64,000 nt of DNA from Pterobdella sp. o SKG-2022. Taxonomy: Eukaryota > Annelida > Clitellata > Hirudinida > Piscicolidae. The number at the start of each line of letters is the position of its first letter. Within the stretch, counting starts at the first letter, position 1. Position numbers and translations under genes: made by a program. Where the stretch lies: assembly GCA_964035795.1 (NCBI GenBank), contig OZ038320.1, positions 7,161,164 to 7,225,163 of the forward strand. The letters are read 5' to 3'. Below, piece by piece: positions 12,611 to 23,800 of the stretch. The notes beneath the pieces are model-generated. The model ran no database searches. It was not told the DNA's origin and saw nothing but the letters and a program-made list of their open reading frames with translations.

Positions 12611-13873
12611 ATTCGAACTCCGTCTAAAAACTAGTTACAATTGCCATCTTCGCAGCTTAAAACTGACGCATTGTGGTCCAACTTATGTGGTAAAAAACCA
12701 AGACATTATGTAAACTAGCATGGAATGATATAAAAGCAAAAGTCCTATGCAAATGCTTGTAATCCTGAGTGGCCTTGTAGAGCGAGATGAAAGTGGATGC
12801 GTTACCAGACCCCATGGCAGATGCCGTATCCCTTCTTCCACATCTGATCACATTTAAATGCTGGTCCTTCTATGTGTTATATGAATAGAAATATAGATAT
12901 GTGTTTTGAATAGAACACAAAGTTGCAAATAAACTTTTTTGAATCCCGCATAATTTTATTAGATAAAAACATCGAATAATCCTTAAAAGTAGGATGAGAC
13001 ATCAAATAAGTATATTACTGCTTGTATTGGAAATATAATATGTAAAATTGATAAAAGTGAAAAATTTTTTTTTGTAAAATATCTATTTGTCTATTGAGGT
13101 GTCTTGTGGAAGTGAACTAACAGTAGAAAAACAATCCAAGTTGTTTTCTTTGGATTTAGTCAAAAAGTTAAGTAGAAAAATTTAGCGCTTATGCTGGAAG
13201 AACTGCTACCACATATTTTTTTATGAAATTCAGATAAATATAGATATTTCACACATTCCAACTCACTTCCCTTCATATTCTTCAATGAAATGTCAATCAT
13301 ATGTTATGCTTTTTCAGGTATTTGTTCTGTTGTGGTTTTTTTTTTGGTTTTAAATACAACTGCAAATAAATTAGAGTTATGATTTCGATGTGGTGAAAAA
13401 GATTTTTAGTGATATTGTAGCAGTGGAAGATTAGTATTGACTTATTGAAAAATTAAATTAATTTATATAATCTTGAATAAGTATCTGAATTTAATATTAT
13501 TAGATCGAATGTTTTATAATGGAAGCGAATTACTGGCATAGTTTCATTAAAAATGTTAACCAACTTTTTGGGGGTTTTTTTGAGTAAATTTTAATAATTA
13601 AATAAAATATTTTTTGCAGCTTTGAAACATATGCTGAAACGAAAATTTATGTAATATGTATGTTGGATTATTAAGAAGTTATTATTATAACATCAACAAG
13701 TTATCACGAAAAAGTTTAGTTTCCAACAGAGGTTTAAAAACATTTAAAAAGCAGTTTTTTAGGTCTTTGTACAAGAAATTTAAAAAGTGATAGTCTTAAT
13801 GAAGAAATAGGAAAAAAGGTGAGTATCACTATAACATTAATGTTTTGAACACTGAACTTTTTATTTTTTTTCT
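12611..13873. other. Unassigned AT-rich DNA
   Basis: Nothing could be firmly supported. A minus frame at 12657-12851 and a short plus frame ending near 13434 (SYDFDVVKKIFSDI) look mildly protein-like but lack a second phase-matched exon. Confidence 0.4.
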
Positions 13874-14025
13874 GACCTGCACCCCCTGTGTACACAGTGA
13901 AGTCATCATTAGTTGTGAAATGCTTTAATAAATCTTCCAAAAAACTTTTGTTTGAATTTTCTATTATTTGCATCATTTCAGGAGAAACTTGGTGATATGA
14001 ATAAGTTTTTGAAGATGTTGTGGGC
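13874..14025 (-). CDS. Candidate orphan exon, unrecognised
   Basis: The minus strand has an open stretch beginning after a possible acceptor (TTAATAG) near 14025, running through TSSKTYSYHQVSPEMMQII and LEDLLKHFTTNDDFTVY, and ending at a possible GCAG|GTCAGA donor near 13874. Codon use and mixed charge look like real protein, in contrast to its surroundings. I do not recognise a family and found no phase-matched partner exon. It could be part of a small gene between the BEN and epimerase genes, a transposon fragment or chance. Confidence 0.25.
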
Positions 14026-14164
14026 TATTAATGTTTTCGTAGGTGTTGTGAAAAACTCAAAAGATGACACAAATAAAGTTATATTCATAACTAATATATT
14101 GTTTTGAAAAAACCGAAAATTTACTAAATATTTCATACAGTCTCCATATTACTAATTTACATCA

Positions 14165-14375
14165 TCAAATCAAATTTGCAAGAAGCCTGGTAGGCCCAAA
14201 AAGACTTGGAACGAGCTTATATTGAATGATAAAAGAAAGCTAGACATGGTTTGTGCGGATCCACTCCATCGCTCTGAATGGAAAAGCCGACTTCGATATA
14301 AAACTTTCAAAAAGCCCAACCCTTGGTAAAAGAAAACGTGCTATAAAAAGGATTTGATTGATTGATTGAAATACT
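14165..14375 (+). mobile_element. RTE-type LINE 3' end with (GATT)n tail
   Basis: The plus strand reads KKPGRPKKTWNELILNDKRK, then a DPLHRSEWKSRLR stretch and a stop. This is the typical C-terminal tail of RTE-like elements (GRPKKTW...D...DRxxWR). It is followed by GTGCTATAAAAAGG and then TGATTGATTGATTGA, a short 3' tandem repeat of the kind with which RTE elements end. Only the last 70 codons or so are present, so the copy is 5'-truncated. Confidence 0.8.
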
Positions 14376-14871
14376 ACTTCCAATTAGAAATGCACTGTTT
14401 TTAAAAATGTATTGTATTCAAAATATAACCATCTAGAAAACACATTTTAATAAATTAATATGCAACTGAATCATTTTGCACGCAACAATCGAAAAAACTA
14501 AAGAAAATGTACATTTAAATATAAAATGTTATATATAATTTATTTGCATCATATGTTGTAATAATTTCATAATAGTCTGGGTGAAAAATTTAAATATATC
14601 TTAACCTTTTTTACATTTTAAATCTTAGATTGTCTCTAAAAAAAACTGAAAAAGTCAAATAAATTGACTTTAAATCTAATTTTTATAGAAGCAAAAGAGA
14701 ATTTAGCTTCACAGTTCAATTTATGAAATGAAATTTCAAATATATTTGTTGTTTGAAAAATTTTTTAAAAAATATTTATTAAAAAAAAATTAAATTAAAA
14801 AAAAAAATTTTGTTTCAACGTTAAGTTTACTTTTAGAGTTTTGTACGTTGACTTTTTGAATTTAACTGCCA

Positions 14872-17800
14872 ATGGACCAAGAAAATCTCCTTCATTTGAA
14901 AATAAATGACGAGAATTTTTGCACCATACATAAATTTGGTGAGTTTTAAAAATATTCAATTGTTTTTTATTTTAATTATGTCTAAAATAAAACTCAATAC
15001 GGTATAAAATTTAAAAACACTTTAATTTCGACTTAAATTAAACACTTTTATTAACTAAATACGAAGCTTTAATAACTAAACTTTTATTAACTGAATACGA
15101 AGCTTCAGTAAGTTGAACTTAAATTATTAAATAAACAAACTTACGAAAAGCTTTGTATTATTTAGATAATAAAAGTGTTAGTTTTAAATCCTTTAAATAA
15201 TAGGCTAATTTGTTTATTCTATAATTTGTTGGTACGTGTATGTTTTTCGAACAATACTTTTTTAGGCGATTAATTTCTTTTCGTGACAATTTCATATGCC
15301 TATTTTTAAAATCTAGAACTAACGGTTTCAAAAATCGAATAATTCAGCAGGTTATGGCCGAAACTCTTAGCAATAATTTTGTTTATTATAAGCATAAGTC
15401 AACTCTAAAAACATATTTAAACAAACGTCAAATTTCTAAATAAATAGAATGTAATACCCTGGTCACCAGCACAGTCAATTTTCTAATTTTTTTTATATTT
15501 AACATAGTTATGAACTAAGAGGGATTAAAAAAATTTGCACAAACCATGCTGAAGTTGTTTTTTTAAAAAGCTTGTTTCAAGTCTTTGGTCAACCAGATAA
15601 ACGGGTTTCATTATCTTGGAAACAATGTTTGAAGAACCATTGCTCTTTCAAAATTCATTTTTATGATAGGCTTTTTTTGTGGTGATAGGTATTTTGGAAC
15701 CTATATATAGCTTCATATTAAACTAACCTATAGTTAAATTTAATTTTTTTGAAATATTTTTATTATTAAAAAAATTCGTATATTTAAGGATCAACCTTGA
15801 TCAAATGGTGCTGCAAAGGTAAAGACAGGATCTTTTTGAGGTTTTTTTGAGTTTTAAAAATTTTCTTGTATGTTTAATATATTTATTAAGCTTGCATTAA
15901 TCTACTTTTCTTTGTTCTTTCGTCATATTTTTTCACATCCATTTATCTATCTTGCCAACTGTCCACTTATTCATTCATAATTTTCACTTTCCTTCATCCT
16001 CATCTATTCTCAAATTCCTTCATGAATATTTTCATGCATATCAACCCATTGACAGCTCCCAAGCCATTATGGATGGTAGCAAGGCCATCAGAGGAGGCAT
16101 TCCTGTTGTTTTCCGTTTGTTATATTAATAATTTTACTTTTTATATAATTTTTTTTCATTTTTAAAAATTATTTATTCATTTTTTTTTATCCCATTTTGA
16201 CTTATTTTGATTGTTATGGTTTGTGTGCTAAAATTTTATATTAAAATTTGAAACACTGTTCATCAAGTATTTTCATTTTAAGCCTTCAATAAACATTTGC
16301 TGATGATTTTATTTCATTAATTATAGGAAAGCTGATGCTCTTAATGGTTTCCATTTTTTTGAAGAGTCACAGTTATGTCCAAGACAAATAATTGTTGGGC
16401 ACAAATATGAAATATTTATATTCACCCTGATGCAGCAAACTTTGGACCCTGGAAACTTGGGCCTCAACATGGCTTTGCAAGGATTTCCTGGTGGCATGTG
16501 TCCAAGCCACCCACTCCAGTTGGATTATTATTCTTTTTATGAATTCATTATTCAATTAATTCAAATATATATTATTATTCAATCAAAATTCTTTAATAGT
16601 CTGTTTTCTTCTACCAAGGGTAGGGCTTTTTTGATAGGCTTATCTTGAAATTTTTTTCCACTCAAAGCAATTAAGTTGATCTAAACAAAACATGTCTTAT
16701 TAAACGTTTTAGCCAATTATTTTTCGGCCTATCAGCGTTTTTGCACTAATCTAACTCCAATTTTGAACTTGCAAGCTCAAAACCACACTAGACTTCACAT
16801 GACCAAACCACTCCATTCCCAAGTTAGTAGAACTCTGGAACAACTAAGTGTTTCATCACCAACCATCATTTACTTCACTCAACTACTATCAACAAGCTAA
16901 GCTATACCAATGCAGCTAGCACATTTGAAGTCAAAATCTTTTTATGCCACTGAATTTATTGTGCACCCATTGTCTGCAGCCACCACAGTAAATTGTATTG
17001 CACCCATTCCTGCTTGACATTACATTACAAAGACATTTCAGCTTTTTTCAAAACATCAAGGTTTGAACTAGACTATAAGCTTTGTCTTGCTCATATTTAC
17101 CCACAATACTTTCTTCTACATTCCTGATTTCCATCTTTTCAGCTTTGCAAGTTCATTCATGAACTGAGCATTTACCAACAAGTCATTAGCAAATGAGATC
17201 TCCAAAGATTAATTTGTATCAATTCATAGAGTTTTCAGCACACTAAAAAAATTAATTTAGTGAGAAGGAAACTTTGATGGACATTTATCTGAACTTCAAA
17301 TGAGTTGCAGTATTTATCTTTTACTCTGCTTTTCAAATTTTTATACATTATCCAGCAAATTTATTATCATTTTATAGACAAAATCCTAAAAATCATTTTA
17401 ATTGATGAGGATAATTGGTAGTTTTTTTTGATAGTTTAAGATGATGATGACATTAAATTATGCTAATAATGCTACAGAATGAAACAGGAGATATAGAAGC
17501 AGAATTGGTATTGGTAGACAATGAAATGACCAGAGCTATGTGGAACTATAAGTAATATTCTCCTAATAGTCTTATATAAATTATTTATTTTGTTATTATC
17601 ATACCAGGTTTGAACTTCGTCTCAAGTTCAAGTTGTCGAAAGAGAATCTTGCCATGGATCTGCAAGTCACCAACATGGGTAAATTATATTAGCAAATAAT
17701 GATAGTTAATACCAACATGGGTACAGATTGGTAATGCTATAAAGTCTACAGCTAAAATTGCACCATACTGGGGTTTTGATTGCGCAATTGCTAGGTTCTG

Positions 17801-20800
17801 GGGGTCGTTTTTCCTCTGTGCACCATAATAATAAATGAATTATATAATGAAACAATATAAGCAAATGGAAAAGTAGTTTAAAGTGCAAGCATGACTAGCA
17901 TTTAATAAATGTAAACGTGCAAATGGCTTTATTAAAACAAGAGTAAGCAGCGTTTATTATATTTTTTATTTGATGAAGGCCTCTACAACACGTTCAACTA
18001 TTTTCATACCATGATTCATTAACTTTGAACCTCTGTAATTGTTTAGAACTAAAGCATCTTTTATATATAGATATTAACTAGGTAACTGTAATATCATTCA
18101 GTTGAAACGATGTTTAAGATATAACAGCATTGACCAGTCACATAGTATTCGAATCCCACATCTACCAAAATCTTTCATCATTTCAGCCACAACTCCAGAT
18201 GGATCAGATGCTTTACCAAAAGTCATTTGGATAATAGCTTTATGAATCATCAGGCGTGATGAGCACTGGGTCCTTCAACCCGTCTTTTTTCCGTCAAACT
18301 ACTTTCATTCCAATGGTTGAGTAATCTGGTGTAATTTTCTTTCCAAGCAGACTTCTTTTTTTCGATATTTATTGACATAATGTCAGTTTCATTCATAACG
18401 GGTTTCTCGCCTATGACGTCCGCATTGTTTTTTTTAAATTATTTAACAGGTTGGAAAATGATTTGTAGGTTGAAAGATTGTGTCAATAATGAAGCCTTAT
18501 ATTGCTATTATTGTCAAGGTTTGCATGTATTAACGGCCTGTTCGTTATTTTTTAAAGTTTTTTCATTCTTAGTTTTGTGCCTATGAGCATAAGGTCATTT
18601 TTTGTCTCGTTCAAGCTTAAGCGAACTTTTTGAAATTAAAATATAAGCATATAAGACACACTTGGTCATTTTGTCAATGGCTTCTTGGAGGTCATCAGTG
18701 CATTAATGAAAATTGATATTATTATCTTGAATGATGGTAGTTATCTGTGAGATATTAATGATGAAAACCAACTGTTTGCTTCAATAAATAAATTACGTAA
18801 TTTAAAATCTGAAAAGTGGTAGTTTTTTGATGTCTTTATGATCGTCCAATGAAGGCTTCAAGATGTTGATGCAACATGCTCCCAAAGTTGTTTTTTTCTA
18901 GTATTTTATGTCCAAAAAAACTTGCTATTGGACGCCAACTGTTTAGCTGGCTTACTTCAAATATTGGGGTTCAGCCCAGCTAAGCCTATATTTCTCATAG
19001 TTTTCCCAGTGTAAACTTGCGAGCAGCCACAAACTCCTTTATAAATCACACAATATTGGTGAGTGAGTGTCTTTAAAGATGAAGAACGACTTGGTTTTTA
19101 GAGTAATCTACGAAAGTCTGACGTTTACATTATAAGTGAAGAATTGTTCTAGAGTGTTGATGATTTTGAATATCAGTTTCATTTCGATAGCATTAAGTTT
19201 TATTGTCATCGGATATGAGAAACTTCTTTTAATAAATTTATTTGACTGGTTTCGATTATATGAATAGGGTATCTTGTTGTTGAATATTTAAAAAAATCCT
19301 CTTAATTTCAGCTAAAAAATCTGAACTGATTTTTTTTTTCTACGTAATTCCCCTGAAATAACATTTTATACTTTCTATTTAATGAAAATACACTTGGTTT
19401 AATAGATTTTATTAAAACGAAGCTTTTCGGAACATTCGTTTCATCATCAACTTATTCCGTAGTTTAAGATTTCAAGTGTTGATGTGTCATCGATTGAAAT
19501 TTGTGCGGTTTTGCTTTAAGCAAAAAATCTACCCGGCTGATGAAAGGGTGAGTTCATGGTAACATATTGTTTATGATTTCTGAAATGTCTACGTAAAAAT
19601 CTTTAAAAAGGATTTAAGTTTGTTATTATTGTGTCACTCAGTGAGTTCGTTTTCTAGCTGTCACAAACAATCTGACAAATTGGCATCAATAGGGTCTCGT
19701 TATGGGTGGTGTCTGAAGTGATCGGCTAAAAAATATTAAAAGCACGAGATCTTTAATTATTGTTTCACGTGTTCTAACAATTCTTTTATTCTCTATCTTG
19801 CACTTTGTTAGTATAGTCATTTTCATCTAATATCAAAATGTACGAGTCTTTATCGCCTGCTTGAATCGTTATGAGTACTGATATCATTCAGAGTTTCTTT
19901 TGTGTTTTAGCCAAAGCTTAGAATCGGCCCTGTCGATTGTAACATGGTCTCAAACTCATGACTTTCTCTATGTTTTGAAAATTTTTCCCAATTTGCTCTA
20001 TTATAATTTATGATACTTCGTAAAAAAAGTGGTATAAAATTCTTTGTTATAGATATGTTATTAGAATAGGAGTATGCTTTGACTTGAGATCACAAAGTTT
20101 CCAAAAAGCTTGTTATAAGTTGATATAGGGACAGTGGTGATGTCTGGAGAAGTATGCATGTATTGGCATGCTTATTCAGAAAATCACTTCAATCACCTTC
20201 TACAGTGCTTTGAAAGTGATTGCACTATTTTTCACTTTTTTTTCGAGTGATGCTTGAAAATAACTGATTTTTTTTCGACTCATTATCAACTCAGTTAATT
20301 TCCAGCTGTCACTATCGTTGTTTTTCGTATTAGCAACTTCTCTATGGTTTATTATTGTTTTGAACTCTTCCTGAATTTTTAGTAAGCTTCTTGACAAGCA
20401 CTTTCATTGCTATCTGTCTGAGGCTCAGCGAACCAATAAAATTTTAAAAGCGTTTTCCGAAATTAAAAAAAATAATTTATATAAAATCTTCTTGTTACTT
20501 TTTAGTTAAAATATATTGCTTTTTAATTCCATTTTTATTCAGCTTTGTTCAATTTTTTCTTTTAATTTTGAAAGGTCATTACATTACTTTGTATATGTAG
20601 AAGGAATTTGAAATAAGTCGAAGTTGTTGACTAGCTTTATGTTCACAATGATGACAACAAAAAACTTGTTTTTTAATTTATTTTAATAGTTTCTTTCAGC
20701 CCTTTCTGTAATAGACTTTCAATTCAAATAACTTGAAATGCTTTTTTCGCTACTGCTACTTAACCAATAATCAAGAATATAGAAAATAAAAAAACTCTTC

Positions 20801-23800
20801 AGTCTCTCCACTTTTTTTTCAGGGTTATAGGTTTTAACCATTGTGATGACTGTACATTTTTATAATGAAGCTTCCATGGTTTTTCATTGACTGATTTCTA
20901 GCTTTCAAAGCTCGTTCAGACAGTTTGTTCACTTACAAACCTATGATCATTGATGTCACATCATTCTTGTTCTGTATACGCCTAAAGTAATGAGTCTTCA
21001 GCTCTCAAGATTTTCAAATTCAGTAGGCTTTTTATGATCTTCCGACTTTGGGGCAGTGCAGTTTTAAGAAAGGTGAGCTATTTCAATAATTTTAGTTCTT
21101 TCTTTGATTTTATAGCTGAGGGTTAACGACAATGATTGAGTTTATCTCTTATAGTTCTGTGGTTGAGAGTTAATGGTTCAAAGATAATAATTACAATTTA
21201 GTATGTTCTGTTTATTCTTTTCACAATCTTTAAACTATATCTTACTGTTTTCTAAGTAAATTTTTCAATGTGTTTTTATTAAATTTTTGTTAACGATTTT
21301 TTGTTGTTGCTAACACTCCCTAGTTTGTCGGCTTTTTCCACCCTCATAATCATTTAATTTTATTTCCATTTACTGATAATGTAAGTGTTCTTAAAAAGCT
21401 TTGCACAGTTGTCAATAAAGCTTTTTGTTGTTGCTTTACATTCGAATTCGCTTAGATTTAAGTTTGTTCTAAAACAAAAATGAGTCTGAATAGTACTTTA
21501 GTGATAATGATGATGGAAATTTTCAACCCTTGTAATAGTGAATCAACAACTAATTTTAGTGATAAAAACTTTTTCTTTTTTTTTTTGAAAATTGTCAAAT
21601 TATATCTGGTTACGCGCAGACGATAAAGCATTCCCGTTCACGTGTCTGTTGCACACATACTTCCGAGTTGATGAAGTCACCAATTCTGAAGTCACTGGGC
21701 TGTCCGCTGATCTGCTCATTGATAAAGTTGATAATAATTTTTTTTAAAATCCATAAAAAAGTGAAAGGATTGTTGTGAGTGAGCAATCGTAATATTTTTG
21801 GCATTTTTTATCTTTAATATCCAATAATAATAATAATGATAATATTAATGAAATTTCATACAAATGAATGTACAGATAAGCAACCAAGAGCACACAAATT
21901 CGAATGATGAGTTGAGCCTCATCTCACTTACTGACCGGTTGTTTTTAAAATGTCAATAATACCATTATAAGCAATAATTATAATGCCAATTACTAATACT
22001 GCAACTTATACCACCATCATACGAATACCACTATTACTACCACTACATACTGCAGCATCTACCATGGCATGAAGCACCACAGAACCCACATCACCAACCC
22101 CAACATCACCATCGTTTCTCATGGATTCCCAGACATGGGTGCATACCTCTCGTTGTTGTTTTGCATTCTCAACATAGCTTTCATCGCAATACCTCAGGAT
22201 AAGATTTAAGCCTATAGTACAAATGGAATTTATTGACGAAGTAGATGCTCCTACTTTGGGAAACTTGGCTATGTCACGCGTGAAACATTTTCATCTATTT
22301 TGAAACTTTCTCCATTTGAGGGTCATTGTTTTTTTCAACATGGAGGAGCATTTAAAGTGCGTGAGAAGCATGTTCTTTTTCTACATAGCACATATTCTGT
22401 GTTTTAAAAAAATGACTAGGCAGCAAAAAGAATTTATCAAAATATAAATAACTCATTTGTGCACCGTGATGTTAAACTTTTCGTTTTTTAGAATGATTCA
22501 TTTTAGAGTTCATGTTAGCCTATGTTTAGGCGTCACGTGATTTACGATTATTCTCCACTTTCTATCTCTACATGTTTCTTTCAGAGTATGGAGTACTTGC
22601 ACTGGTTTGTTCCAGTCCACTTCTAGGAGAGAGGGATAGTTTTTATTATTAGCCACCATGTGAGGGTAGGTCTTCGCTGCTGGTTCTCATGTCTTAAGGC
22701 TTCTTGTAGCGCTTTACGAGCGGGAGTTTCTTCTGGCAGTCTCATGAAATGCCTTTTTTTGATTTATGTGCTCCATGGTGTGTCTGTTTTTAGTTATTGG
22801 TGGTTTTTTGTCTTCCAGTGTTTGAGTCAAGGCCCATAATTCACTGTTGTGCTTATAATTCTGTTTTTGAATATTTTATTTTTTTTTGTTTTCTATGTCT
22901 ATATTTGTGGCTTGTACTTTGGTAGTTAGCTGGGTATGTTTGCTTTGACGCGTTCAACTTCATTTTTTGATGTTGTGAACCAAGTGATATCTTCGGAATA
23001 TTTTAATTCGATGAGGAAATCTTGTGTATTGTTATTATTATTTCGGTGTTTATTATTATTATTATTATTGAGGCACGTTGAAAAGAATTGCACTTGATCA
23101 GTCGCTCTTGTTTTTGAAGCAGTTAAGGATTACGCTCATATTCCAATCTTAATATACTTTATATTTATCTAAGATACCATTGAAAAGATCTGTCATATAG
23201 CTAATTCCTACTTCATCAGAAGCTTACAACATATCTGCAACAACCTTAGAACTACCAGGTGCTTTTACACACTTCATTCTGTCCAAAACTCTTCTTACTG
23301 TGTCGACTTTTAGCTTGGGCCACGATCCAATTGCGAGATCGTTTATTGCTCTTGACTCTTTATTTTAATCAAGCTCCTCATTCAACAGACGTTCATAGTG
23401 TTCTTGCCATGCAAGTAGCTCTTCATGGTCTGTAACAGCTAAGTCTCCTTTGTCATTTTTGACACAATTCTCTCCAATGACATCACGGTTAATTGCACAC
23501 ATACGCTTTGCTATTTTGAACACTTCTGTTCTATTGTACTTCACTAAACCTTACCACCATTTTGCCAACATTTCCAAGCTGCGCGCTTTTCTTCAACGGT
23601 CGCAGCAACAGTGTCATTCCACCACCATGTGACTCTAGGCAGACCTTTTGTCCAGCCACATACAGTATCAGCTGATTCCAATAAATTTGCCTCAAGTGAC
23701 TTCCACATGCTTTCAACATCCTTACTTTTATCTATTGTAAAAGATTTATCTCTAAACTAGGCTACGAATTCGTTTCTGATTGAGGTCTCTTGCAATCTCC

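Noticed and set aside
21610..21804. Minus-strand 64-codon frame
   Set aside because: It is the shadow of epimerase exon 7 (LLHTYF motif) on the plus strand, which fits by family and phase.
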